A DNA stretch of 64,000 bases from Kitasatospora herbaricolor. GTDB taxonomy: Bacteria; Actinomycetota; Actinomycetes; Streptomycetales; Streptomycetaceae. Under the pieces are notes generated by a model, which was not told the origin of the DNA, made no database searches, and was given only the letters and a program-made list of their open reading frames with translations. The stretch lies in the NCBI RefSeq assembly GCF_030813695.1, contig NZ_JAUSVA010000003.1, forward strand, positions 124,001 through 188,000, written 5' to 3'. Below, piece after piece: positions 25,974 to 34,194 of this stretch (position 1 is its first letter; each line of letters starts with the position of its first letter). Position numbers and translations under genes: made by a program.

Positions 25974-26566
25974 TGCCGCCGCCCGCCTACCCGAGGACAA
26001 CCCCAGCCATGGCTTCGCACAGCAGCCGGTCGACGACCCCGTTCGCCAGGGCCGGGCGGCGCGTCCTCGCCGCCGTGATCCTGACCATCACTCTTGGAGC
26101 GTGCATGTCCGCCCCCGGCACCGGCAAGGACGACCCCCTGCCCGTCAAGGACAAGAAGGACGCCCAGGCCTGGGCCCAGCAGATGACCGAGCACATGGCC
26201 CAGAGCGCCGGCCTCCAGATCGACCCGGCCAGCATCAGGCCGCTCTTCACCGGCTGCGTCGGCAGGAACGGCGAGAGCGCCCCCGACGACCGGTACACCC
26301 TCATGTACAGCGTGAAGAGCACCGTGCCGCTCGACCAGCATCCGGAGGCCGTCCGCAAGATCCGCGACATGGCTCAGAAGGAAGGCCTCACCATCACCGG
26401 CTACCGGGAGAGCGCCGACGGCAAACCCGAGGCCTTCGTCAATGCCGAACACCCAAGCGACTACTCCCTCACCGCCTCCACCTCCGGCGGCCAGGACCGT
26501 ATGTACCTCAGCGTCGTCACCCCCTGCCTGGTACCACCGGCATCGCCCTCCCCCACACCTTCCTGA
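25973..26566 (+). CDS. Lipoprotein, third gene of the EspC/hydrolase operon
   Basis: 197 aa. ATG at 25973 overlaps the hydrolase stop (TGATG). A basic start is followed by a hydrophobic stretch and lipobox TLGAC with Cys44, so the mature protein is lipid-anchored outside the membrane. The body ('KKDAQAWAQQMTEHMAQSAG', 'VRKIRDMAQKEGLTITGYRE', 'DYSLTASTSGGQDRMYLSVV') is a small mixed alpha/beta domain of unknown function. Genetic coupling suggests it works with the exported hydrolase, perhaps as a receptor or immunity-like partner. Confidence 0.85.
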   Translation: MPPPAYPRTTPAMASHSSRSTTPFARAGRRVLAAVILTITLGACMSAPGTGKDDPLPVKDKKDAQAWAQQMTEHMAQSAGLQIDPASIRPLFTGCVGRNGESAPDDRYTLMYSVKSTVPLDQHPEAVRKIRDMAQKEGLTITGYRESADGKPEAFVNAEHPSDYSLTASTSGGQDRMYLSVVTPCLVPPASPSPTPS

Positions 26567-26853
26567 CCGGGTGTGTCAACTTGAGGGCAGATCTGCGGAC
26601 CGCCGACGCGAGCCTGGTCCGCGAGCATCCCGATCAGCTGGTCGTCCACCGCCCCGACGGCAGAAGCATCCACGGTGTCAGTCGTCACGCCGGTCACTGG
26701 TGAAGCCTCTTCCCCAGGCCAGCCATCCGGCTACCTGGCAAAGCGGGTGATTCTCCGTTAACCGACTTCATGGCGCTGCCAGCACCTGGTGCTGCCCCCT
26801 GGCCGGGATCCCGCTGCCGCGGAGCGGGCCGGGCGGTCGGGTGGCCGGGATCC

Positions 26854-27237
26854 CTACCTGGCCACGCCGGTGCGCGAGCCCTGCCGGGCGGCAGCCGGAC
26901 CCGGGCCGGCTTCCAGGCAGGCACCGGCCCTCAACAACAGGCCCCGGACGCGGCGCAGGTGACGGGTCACCTGCGGGAGGAAGGTGCCGCGGAAGCGGTC
27001 GGCCGCCCGCAGCTCGGCGGCGGCCTGGTCGAGGAGGTCGCCGGCCTTTCGGATGGCGTGGCCGCGGGTACTGGCCCGGTACTCCCCCGCGAGGGCTTGC
27101 GCGGTGTCGGCGAGCTCGCCGGCGCCGGGGTCCTCGACCGGATCCGCGCCGAAGAAGACCAGCGCGGCTGCCAGCTCGGCCAGTAAGTCGTCCCTGCGTA
27201 CCATCCACCACGAACTCACGCTGCGATCATGCCCCAT
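26854..27237 (-). CDS. Helical hypothetical protein
   Basis: 127 aa. Sequence includes 'MVRRDDLLAELAAALVFFGA', 'GELADTAQALAGEYRASTRG', 'VTRHLRRVRGLLLRAGACLE'. Mostly helical, soluble. Several starts are possible (ATG 27237, GTG 27219, ATG 27204), none with a clear ribosome-binding site. No family recognised. Confidence 0.55.
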   Translation of the reverse strand: MGHDRSVSSWWMVRRDDLLAELAAALVFFGADPVEDPGAGELADTAQALAGEYRASTRGHAIRKAGDLLDQAAAELRAADRFRGTFLPQVTRHLRRVRGLLLRAGACLEAGPGPAAARQGSRTGVAR

Positions 27238-27307
27238 GACGGGACGTATCGAAGCGTGAACAGGTCAACCCACCCTACGCACAAGGACCCCGAACGGCGC
27301 AGCACCC

Positions 27308-27799
27308 GTGCCGACCGGCCCGCCGAGCAGCCGGCCGTCGCCCCGGGACAGCAGCAGCATGCGCGTCGGCCGGGCGGGCACAGTGACCCGTCTCAGCGAA
27401 GTTTCACCATTCTCAGCAGAGCCGCTGCCGGGGCAGAACGCCGCGCCGGTCAGCAGCGCGGCGGCCCTGCGGGAGCAGGGGGCGACCGAGGCCCAGGTCG
27501 AGGCGGCGCAGAGCCCGTCGGCGGTCTCGGCTGCCGACTGGCACGGCTGCCCGGCCGGCCAGGCGGACAACCGCTGGTACTGCTTCTACGAGGACTCCAA
27601 CTGGGGCGGGCGCCGACTGCAGTGGATCGACCCCCACTGCAACAACGGCCCGAGCTACTTCGGTGACTACGGCTTCCGCGACAAGGCCTCCGGCTGGTCC
27701 AACACCACCCAGAACCCCGGCCTGACCCGACATGGTGTGGCGGCGGCCGGCGGCCGCCGCCACACCCGCGTCTACGGTGCCTGCTGCGCCACCAGGTAG
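27308..27799 (+). CDS. Beta/gamma-crystallin-fold protein (peptidase inhibitor I36-like), ends disturbed
   Basis: The recognisable part is 'ADWHGCPAGQADNRWYCFYE', 'DSNWGGRRLQWIDPHCNNGP', 'YFGDYGFRDKASGWSNTTQN', the I36/crystallin-type domain of secreted Streptomyces inhibitor-like proteins. These normally carry a signal peptide, but upstream of the domain there is none. The last ~25 codons run through a strong hairpin (27734-27766), so the natural stop has probably been lost; a TGA lies one frame away near 27723. Likely a decayed or mis-sequenced secreted protein gene. Confidence 0.55.
   Translation: MPTGPPSSRPSPRDSSSMRVGRAGTVTRLSEVSPFSAEPLPGQNAAPVSSAAALREQGATEAQVEAAQSPSAVSAADWHGCPAGQADNRWYCFYEDSNWGGRRLQWIDPHCNNGPSYFGDYGFRDKASGWSNTTQNPGLTRHGVAAAGGRRHTRVYGACCATR
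27734..27766. terminator. Strong bidirectional terminator hairpin
   Basis: GGTGTGGCGGCGGCC at 27734-27748 pairs perfectly with GGCCGCCGCCACACC at 27752-27766 across a 3-base loop. It lies between the convergent crystallin-fold and CU044_5270-type genes and can serve both. Confidence 0.75.
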
Positions 27800-28728
27800 G
27801 CGTCGTACCCGATCACCGAGGGCACCGGCACGTTCAGCTTGCCGGCCGACTCGGTAAGGGTCTTCTCCTGTCCGAGCAGCTGCCCGGACACCGGGTCCAC
27901 GATGAACGTGTAGCGCGTCGGCAGACCGCCGGCCGCCGAGTCCGCGGAGAACGCGACGCCCGGCCGGCCGGCCCGGTCGACAACCTCACCACTGACCGCC
28001 ATGCCCGGCAGAGCGGCCAGCAGCCGCAGGACCGCCGCCCGCTGCCCGGGCGACAGAACCCGTTCGGTGACCAGGTCGTGAACCGCCTCGGCAGCACCCG
28101 CCGGACCGTCGATCCCCGGTGTGCGACTGCGCAGCCAGGCTCGCAGGGCGTCCGCGCTCTGCGGCACCTCGCCCCGCAAGGTCTCCTGCGGCACCTGCTC
28201 CGTCGCCGAGGCCGGGCCCTCGTCCACCAGGAAGCGCGTCAGCTTCGCGCCCCCAGGTGACCGGACCAGGTCGAGCTCCTCCGGCATGACCTTCGAGGAC
28301 GTACCGCCGGCGTCCGTCCTCGTCCACAGCGCCCACTGGCGCCACCGCAGATGCGACTGCCCCCCGGCCGCGCCATCCGGCAGGCCTTCGACGCGGCGCG
28401 CGATCTCCTCCAGCTGCGCCGCCGCCCCCGAACCGTCCCCGGCCGTCAGGTGGTAGGTCAGCGCGGGCGGCGTCGCCGCGAAGGCCGCGGGCGTTGCCCC
28501 CGGCCACACCAGCACCGTCCCCGCCATCACGGCACTCACCGCCACCCCGGCCACTGCCAGGCGCAGCCGGATTCGTGCGCGCGGCCGTGGGTGGCGGAGG
28601 TTCTGTGCCGCCGCTTCGTCGCGGAGGATCCGCTCCAGGCCGGCTTCGGCCAGTGCCGTGTCCCCTGCGATGTCCGCTGCCGGGTCGGCCGGCCCCATCA
28701 GGTCCCTGACGCTCTTTGCCGTGTTCAC
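27772..28728 (-). CDS. CU044_5270-type membrane protein, sigma-factor partner
   Basis: 318 aa from a GTG at 28728 with GGAGGG six bases upstream. The N-terminal ~50 residues are cytoplasmic and charged, then a membrane segment ('LAVAGVAVSAVMAGTVLVWP'), then an external domain with 'YTFIVDPVSGQLLGQEKTLT' near the end, as in CU044_5270 family proteins. These are regularly coded right after an ECF sigma gene, and the GTGA overlap with the sigma stop at 28725-28728 fits. It may act as an anti-sigma-like sensor; that role is inference. Confidence 0.85.
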   Translation of the reverse strand: MNTAKSVRDLMGPADPAADIAGDTALAEAGLERILRDEAAAQNLRHPRPRARIRLRLAVAGVAVSAVMAGTVLVWPGATPAAFAATPPALTYHLTAGDGSGAAAQLEEIARRVEGLPDGAAGGQSHLRWRQWALWTRTDAGGTSSKVMPEELDLVRSPGGAKLTRFLVDEGPASATEQVPQETLRGEVPQSADALRAWLRSRTPGIDGPAGAAEAVHDLVTERVLSPGQRAAVLRLLAALPGMAVSGEVVDRAGRPGVAFSADSAAGGLPTRYTFIVDPVSGQLLGQEKTLTESAGKLNVPVPSVIGYDAYLVAQQAP

Positions 28729-29276
28729 CGTGCTCCCTCCGCACTCGTCCTGCTCGCTCTTCCGATCAAGTCCGCTCGTCCGTCCGCGCCGCCTACCTGG
28801 GCCATGGCCCGGGCCAGTCGTGTCCGGGCCCGCATCAGACGCACCGAGCACGTCGGCGCCGAGCAGTCCAGGACGCGGGCCGCCTCGCGGACCGTCAGTC
28901 CCTCCCAGCCGATCAGGGCCAGCACCTCCTGGTCAGCCGGGCGGAGCGTCGACCAAGCCCGGTGCACCGCCGCCCGCTCCGTGACCGTCTCGCCGATGTC
29001 CCGGGCGTTGGCGGCGGCCGTGACCGCCATGCCCCGGTGCGCGTCCTCGGCGCGGCCCTCCTTGCGCCGGTGGTTGGCCACCGCATTGCGGGCCACCGTG
29101 TAGAGCCACGGCAGCGGCGCCTGGGCGGGAAGCGCGTCGAAGCGGCGCCACGCGACCGTGAAGACCTCCGCGGCCAGGTCCGCCGCGTCGGCGGCCCCGA
29201 CCCGTCGGAGCATGTAGCGGTACACCGCGCCGTAGTGCTCGCGGTAGACCTCCCGGAACTCTTGCCGCTCCCCCAC
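28725..29276 (-). CDS. ECF sigma factor
   Basis: 183 aa from a GTG at 29276. Sigma2: 'FREVYREHYGAVYRYMLRRV' and 'LAAEVFTVAWRRFDALPAQA', with the core-binding 'LPWLYTVARNAVANHRRKEG'. Sigma4: 'TLRPADQEVLALIGWEGLTV' and 'REAARVLDCSAPTCSVRLMR'. Full length and intact. Coupled to the CU044_5270-type membrane gene, making a two-gene envelope-signal module common in Streptomyces. Confidence 0.93.
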   Translation of the reverse strand: MGERQEFREVYREHYGAVYRYMLRRVGAADAADLAAEVFTVAWRRFDALPAQAPLPWLYTVARNAVANHRRKEGRAEDAHRGMAVTAAANARDIGETVTERAAVHRAWSTLRPADQEVLALIGWEGLTVREAARVLDCSAPTCSVRLMRARTRLARAMAQVGGADGRADLIGRASRTSAEGAR

Positions 29277-29341
29277 CGTCCCCCCTCAACTAGGCTGTCT
29301 CACCCTGTCTATGTCTGCATCGCACCGGATCTAACACCCGA

Positions 29342-29761
29342 GCCCGCGTCACCCACGGTCGGGTTCGTCCCCCGCGAGGTGCCGAGTTTGGAAGGCCCGC
29401 GCCAGCCGGCGGCGGCTGCGTTGCCCTGTTCGGTCGCGCAGCCGCCCTCCACGACGGACACAATCCCGGTGAAAGGTGGGCCAGGACGTACCTCGACATC
29501 GCCTTCTTCCGCCCCTACCCGGACGGCAACGCCCGCCTGGCGCTGCTGGTTCTCGCCCACGTCCTGGAGGTGGAAGGAGTACGCCTGGACGAAGTGGGGC
29601 CGCTGCGGACCACCCGCTACGCGGACGACCCGGACGGCGCCCTCGGCCTGGCGGCTCTGGTCACCGTACTGATCCGCGCCACTCACCGCCGGGCAACCAC
29701 ACGGTGGGAGAAGGCTCCCGCCGGACCGGACAGGCGAGCACGTTCAGCGCTACGCCGCTGA
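29342..29761 (+). pseudogene. Fic/Doc-type gene, 5'-truncated
   Basis: One frame reads 'GRAAALHDGHNPGERWARTY', 'LDIAFFRPYPDGNARLALLV', 'LDEVGPLRTTRYADDPDGAL', a Fic-fold core. The Fic motif is RPYPDGNAR, where HPFxxGNxR is expected, so the catalytic His is Arg. No start codon lies in frame before codon GTG at 29570, which is already past the motif, so the gene has no usable start. Fic enzymes transfer AMP or phosphate to proteins; this copy is almost certainly inactive. Confidence 0.65.
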
Positions 29762-29822
29762 TCACTTACCCAACCCGTGTACGCCGACACGGTGGGCCGG
29801 CCGCCGCGGGACCGCACGCGGC

Positions 29823-30012
29823 GCGGTGGTGCGGGTGCGGGTGCGCTCCAGCCAGTCGGCGATCCGGTGCAGGGGGCGTCGTCGAGGCGGGCGAGGTGCT
29901 GGACGGCCTGGTGGTCCTCGCCGTGGAGGTCGTGGAGGCCGGCGCGGGCGAGGGCGCTCAGGACGGCCTGGGCGGGGGTGTCGGCGGCGGCCAGGCGCTC
30001 GCCGTTCCCGCG
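29823..30012 (-). pseudogene. Short helical gene fragment with frameshift
   Basis: Minus strand reads 'GERLAAADTPAQAVLSALAR', 'AGLHDLHGEDHQAVQHLARL', 'DDAP', then after a one-base loss near 29870 'LHRIADWLERTRTRTTA'. Consistent codon bias across the shift shows a real former gene. No start, no known family. Confidence 0.45.
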
Positions 30013-30130
30013 TGCCGGGCGAACCGTCCTCCCCTGATGAGCCTGGTATGCCGTCTTCCTCCCCGCCGTCCTGGCGCGCTCGTCGGCGGATCCGGCGGCG
30101 CCAGCACGTGGGTGGAGCGACCTGAAGCGG

Positions 30131-31561
30131 TCAGCCGGTGTTGGGCCGGGTCGCGGTGACCTGGCGGAGGAACTCGGTGTTGCTCATGGTCTTCCTCAGC
30201 CGGTCCTGGAGCAGTTCCATCGCCTGCTGGGTGTCCAGGCCGTTGAGCACGCGGCGCAGTGTCCAGGTTGCGGAGGTGCGGACGGGGCCGAGGAGGAGTT
30301 CCTCGCGGCGGGTGCCGGAGGCCTGGACGTCGACGGCGGGGAAGATGCGCTTGTCCGCGAGCCTGCGGTCCAGGCGCAGCTCCATGTTGCCGGTGCTCTT
30401 GAACTCTTCGAAGATCAGGTCGTCCATGCGGGAGCCGGTGTCGACGAGGGCGGTGGCCACGATGGTGAGGGAGCCGCCGTTCTCGATGTTGCGGGCGGCG
30501 CCGAAGAACGTCTTCGGCCGGTAGATCGCCGCGGAGTCGAGGCCGCCGGTGAGGGTGCGGCCGGAGGCGGGGGCTGCGGTGTTGTAGGCGCGGGCGAGCC
30601 GGGTGATCGAGTCGAGCAGCACGACCACGTCGTGGCCGAGTTCCACCAGGCGTTTGGCGCGCTCGATGGCGAGTTCGGCGACGGTGATGTGGTCGCGGGC
30701 GGGCCGGTCGAAGGTCGAGGCGATGACCTCGCCCTTGACCGAGCGCTGCATGTCGGTGACCTCCTCCGGGCGCTCGTCGACGAGGACGACCATCAGGTGG
30801 GCCTCGGGGTGGTTGCGGGTGATCGCGTCCGCGACGGCCTGCATGATCATTGTCTTGCCGGTCTTCGGCGGGGCGACGATCAGAGCGCGTTGGCCCTTGC
30901 CGATCGGGGCGATCAGGTCGATGATCCGGCCGTTCAGCTGCCCCGGGTCGGTTTCCAGGCGCAGCCGCTGCTGCGGGTGGAGCGGCGTCAGCTTGGTGAA
31001 CTCGGGGCGGTCGTGGGCCTGGTCGGCGGCTCGGCCGTTGACGGTGTCGATGTGGGCCAGGGCGGGGCGGCGGTCACCGTTGCCCGGGGCGCGGGTCGCT
31101 CCGGTCAGTACGTCGCCGGGTCGCAGGGCGAAGGTGCGCACCTGGGCCAAGGAGACGTACAGGTCGTCCGGCCCGGCCTGGTAGCCGGAGGTGCGCAGGA
31201 AGGCGTGGTCGTTGCGGATGTCCAGGATGCCGGCGGCCGCAACGAGGTCGCTCTTCGGGGTGGATGTGGCCTGGTGCGGGCGGCGGCCGGCTGGTGTCCG
31301 CTGTGACGGTACGTCCGGTGAGGTGCGGGGACCGGGGGCGCCGGCGGGTCGGGGGTTCGTGGCCGTACGGGCGGTGGCGCGTTTGGCGGTGATCGCTTCG
31401 ACGAGCTCGCCCTTGCGAAGCCGCGCGGCGCCCGGGACGCCGAGGGTGGAGGCGAGTCGGTGGAGTTCGGCGCGCAGCAGGCCGTCCAGCGCGGGGTGGC
31501 CGGCGACCGGTCCCCGCAGGGCGGTTCGGGATGTGGTTGATGGTTCGGTTGCGGTGCTCAT
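30131..31561 (-). CDS. rho: Transcription termination factor Rho, compact form
   Basis: 476 aa from an ATG at 31561 with GGAGG eight bases upstream. Domains: Rho_N helix bundle ('RLASTLGVPGAARLRKGELV', ~30-55), a short basic linker, the RNA-binding OB domain ('DIRNDHAFLRTSGYQAGPDD'), and the RecA-like ATPase with Walker A KTGKT (233-237), 'VDERPEEVTDMQRSV', Walker B 'VVVLLDSITRLARAYN', Q-loop 'GGLDSAAIYRPKTFFGAARN' and 'GTRREELLL'. All catalytic parts are present. Main actinobacterial Rho proteins carry a much longer charged N-terminal insertion, missing here. Flanking genes are decayed accessory genes, so this may be a second Rho. Confidence 0.93.
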   Translation of the reverse strand: MSTATEPSTTSRTALRGPVAGHPALDGLLRAELHRLASTLGVPGAARLRKGELVEAITAKRATARTATNPRPAGAPGPRTSPDVPSQRTPAGRRPHQATSTPKSDLVAAAGILDIRNDHAFLRTSGYQAGPDDLYVSLAQVRTFALRPGDVLTGATRAPGNGDRRPALAHIDTVNGRAADQAHDRPEFTKLTPLHPQQRLRLETDPGQLNGRIIDLIAPIGKGQRALIVAPPKTGKTMIMQAVADAITRNHPEAHLMVVLVDERPEEVTDMQRSVKGEVIASTFDRPARDHITVAELAIERAKRLVELGHDVVVLLDSITRLARAYNTAAPASGRTLTGGLDSAAIYRPKTFFGAARNIENGGSLTIVATALVDTGSRMDDLIFEEFKSTGNMELRLDRRLADKRIFPAVDVQASGTRREELLLGPVRTSATWTLRRVLNGLDTQQAMELLQDRLRKTMSNTEFLRQVTATRPNTG

Positions 31562-32102
31562 GAGAGGGTCCTCCCCCTGGAGGTGGTGTCGAAGGGCGGC
31601 AGTGCCAGGTGGGCCGTGCAGTTCCAGGCGCGCCGGAACGCGGTGGTGTCCCGGCAGGGCCGGCTGCGGCATGGTGGGCGCGGTTGCGGCACGCGACCTG
31701 GGCCTGCGCATGGTGCGACGCCGAAAGCCGGTGTCGCCGTGATCTGCGGTGCGGTCTCCGTCGGCAGGAAGTGCGTCTGCCGTTTTCTCGACCGCGACGA
31801 GTTCGCGGGAGGGAGTGGAGTGCTCCGTTGCCGACCATGGTAGCAGGGCCCGTCGATCGCGCCCTTGGGATTGGGCGAAGTGGGCCGCGGCGACGATGAG
31901 CGCGGCGCTCGACGGGGCCGGTGCGAGCGCTACGCCGCACTGCACAGGCGGGACCGATGCTCGCTGTCCCGGACCGGGCGCGGACCTGGGCGGCGACGGC
32001 GTCCAAACAGGTCCCATGCCCCCTGGCCGCCGCGGGCGGCGGCCAGGGCGTCCAGGTGGGCCAGGCCGTCCTGAGGGCGGCCTTGAAGGAATCGGCGTCC
32101 GG
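31562..32102. other. Rho leader region and fragment tail
   Basis: Over 500 bases with no intact gene. A long untranslated leader would suit rho, which in other bacteria is autoregulated by attenuation, but I see no decisive hairpin. A minus-strand stretch reading 'RRFLQGRPQDGLAHLDALAA' (about 32000-32100) looks like leftover coding sequence of the fragment at 32103-32305. Confidence 0.4.
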
Positions 32103-32305
32103 TCAGCGCCACTGGTAGGAGGTGCTGGTCATCGCTGGAAGGAGCAGCGGGCCGCCGGCGACGGTGTCGGGTCGGGCCGGGCCGGGCCGGGCCGGGCCGG
32201 GCCGGCGGCGGTGTCGGGTCGGGCGGCCTGGTCGAGGGCGCCGGCGATGTCCGGGCAGAGGTGGAGGCCGGCCGCTTCCGTCGGTGGCAGCCACTCTGCC
32301 GGGTG
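32103..32305 (-). pseudogene. 3' gene fragment interrupted by a GGGCC repeat
   Basis: Immediately after the DUF4157 gene the minus strand reads 'THPAEWLPPTEAAGLHLCPD', 'IAGALDQAARPD' with strong codon bias. A (GGGCC)6 tract then shifts the frame, after which 'TVAGGPLLLPAMTSTSYQWR' and a TGA at 32103 follow. There is no start codon in frame. Family unknown. Confidence 0.45.
32174..32203. repeat. Pentanucleotide repeat (GGGCC)6
   Basis: Six perfect tandem copies, flanked on both sides by the word GGTGTCGGGTCGGG. Lies in the coding fragment 32103-32305; each unit gained or lost changes the frame. Confidence 0.9.
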
Positions 32306-32307
32306 GG

Positions 32308-33972
32308 TCAGTCAGCCAATCGTTCCAGGTTCGACATGCGCCCGTTCGTACCTGGGATGAACGGGCGGAGCGTCAACCGGTCGGTACTGGGAGCTGCCGG
32401 AGTTGGTGGCGCGCCGGCCATCTCCAGGAACTGGTCGAAAGTGATCATGATTTCGGCGGCCGGGACGTTCGGGTCCTTGTAGTAGACCAACTCTGCGACG
32501 GCATCGTAGTTGGTGAGCAGGACGGCATGGGCCGTTGCGCTCAGGCCCGCCCGTTGTGTCCAGTCCAGGAGCGCGGCCCTGCCCGCGTTGGCGGGAACGG
32601 CCCGGAAATCGCGGATCGTCTGGCGGTCCTGAGCGGTGACCGTTTGGCTGGTGAACCGCTTGCGCACGGTCATGTACTGCGGAAGTTGCTGCACTTGGGC
32701 CATGGCCGTCTTGGCGTCCTGCCTGTCCAAGGCCCGGTCCTGCGATGTCCCGTTCGGCGGGGAGATCACTTGCTGGCCGGAGTTGAGGATCGTGTTCACC
32801 TCGTCACCGTCGGCCGACACCAGGGTCAGGAGCAGGGCGGATTTGGCGATCGCCAGGTCGAACAGCGCGATCACGTCCGGTTTCCGGAGGTCCTGCTGGA
32901 GAGGGGAGATCGAGCGGGCGAAGGCATCCCGCTGGCCCTCCACCGCGACCACCGTGCCGATCGTGTTCTGCAGTTGTTGGAACGAGACCGTGTCACCCGG
33001 CAGGCCCTGGACCATCGTCCTCATGCTCTCCAGATTCTCCCGCATCATCTGCACGCCGGTCGCGCGCCTCTCACCGCCCGTCTGCGCCGCCCGGGCGTTG
33101 CGTTCGGTGCTGGTGGGGAACGCCCGCATCGCCGCGTTGAGTCCGGTGGTCGGCAGACCGTAGGCGTTGGCCATGGCTTCCAGCACGTACAACCAGCACG
33201 ACGGGCCGACCTGACCGATCAACCTGGTCTCGCGCACGGTGGGAGCCAGTTGCAGCGACCCGACCCCCGCCGCAGACGCTGTTCGATCCCTGTCGATGCT
33301 CGTATCGCGGGGCGCGGGCGAGCGCATGACGCGGGTCGCGTTGGCCTCGGCCTCGCGCTCGAACCGGTCGGAGGGGTCGGACACCTTGAGGCCCGCTCCG
33401 TTGTCGGCGCCGGCGACGGCCCCTTGGCGTTGCTGGACGACGTGGGTGAGTTCGTGGGCCAGGGTGTGCTTGTCACTCCCGCCCGGGCCGATGACGACGT
33501 GGTGGCCGGAGGTGTAGGCGCGGGCGCCGATCTCGCTGGCGGAGCGCTGGGCGACGGTGTCGTCGTGGATGCGGACGTTCGTGAAGTCCGCGCCCAGGCG
33601 GGCCTCCATGTCCGTGCGGGTGGCGGTGTCCAGGGGGTGGCCGGTGGAGCGCAGGACCTCGGGGACGGCGGAGCGTTGCACCGGGGCCTCGCCGGTCGAA
33701 ACCTGCTGACCCGACCGGTGTCCGCATCCGGCGTCGTGCTCGTGCCGCTGCACGGCCGGCGGTATGTGTCCGGCCTGGCGGAGCATCTGCACGAGCGCCG
33801 CGTTCCCGACGCTGCGCTGCAGCGAGAGGAGCGACATCGGACCGAAGGATTCGTCGGGGCCTGCGGACGCGGTGGGGCGGCGCGCCGGGCGGGCGGGGGC
33901 CTCGCGGCCGGGAGCGGTGCCGGGAACGTTGTTGTGCACGAGAGGCTGATCCTTCGTCGAGGGACGGGTCAC
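32308..33972 (-). CDS. DUF4157 protein with C-terminal papain-like cysteine protease domain (eCIS-type cargo)
   Basis: 554 aa. Residues ~45-65 carry the 'LLSLQRSVGNAALVQMLRQ' helix typical of eCIS cargo leaders; ~105-185 is DUF4157, with 'GADFTNVRIHDDTVAQRSAS', 'AYTSGHHVVIGPGG' and the HELTH (173-177) motif, plus 'FEREAEANATRV'. The C-terminal half shows a papain-like triad: 'QVGPSCWLYVLEAMANA' with Cys259 and an oxyanion Gln, His482 ('TAHAVLLTNYD') and Asp500 ('YYKDPN'). DUF4157 proteins are associated with extracellular contractile injection systems, the C-terminus acting as toxin. No signal peptide, as expected for such cargo. No eCIS structural gene is in the window. Confidence 0.88.
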   Translation of the reverse strand: MTRPSTKDQPLVHNNVPGTAPGREAPARPARRPTASAGPDESFGPMSLLSLQRSVGNAALVQMLRQAGHIPPAVQRHEHDAGCGHRSGQQVSTGEAPVQRSAVPEVLRSTGHPLDTATRTDMEARLGADFTNVRIHDDTVAQRSASEIGARAYTSGHHVVIGPGGSDKHTLAHELTHVVQQRQGAVAGADNGAGLKVSDPSDRFEREAEANATRVMRSPAPRDTSIDRDRTASAAGVGSLQLAPTVRETRLIGQVGPSCWLYVLEAMANAYGLPTTGLNAAMRAFPTSTERNARAAQTGGERRATGVQMMRENLESMRTMVQGLPGDTVSFQQLQNTIGTVVAVEGQRDAFARSISPLQQDLRKPDVIALFDLAIAKSALLLTLVSADGDEVNTILNSGQQVISPPNGTSQDRALDRQDAKTAMAQVQQLPQYMTVRKRFTSQTVTAQDRQTIRDFRAVPANAGRAALLDWTQRAGLSATAHAVLLTNYDAVAELVYYKDPNVPAAEIMITFDQFLEMAGAPPTPAAPSTDRLTLRPFIPGTNGRMSNLERLAD

Positions 33973-34194
33973 TCCTGCCTACCGTGGCGTGGCCGCGACA
34001 TGAAGGGCGATTCGCACACAACCCGCGCCGCGCAGGGGCAGTCCTGTCGGGCCGTTCGGACCTGCCGTGCCGGCCCCGTGGGCAACGGGCTGTTGGCTCG
34101 GTGTCCTCGGTGTTGCCGCACGTCTACGCTGATGGGGCCCTGAGCGGCTCCATCGCGGGGCCCCGCAGGGTCCTCCACACTCGGCGGATGAGCG

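Noticed and set aside
26440..26750. Additional plus-strand frames over the end of the lipoprotein gene
   Set aside because: Overlap a well-supported gene in a different frame and show no domain.
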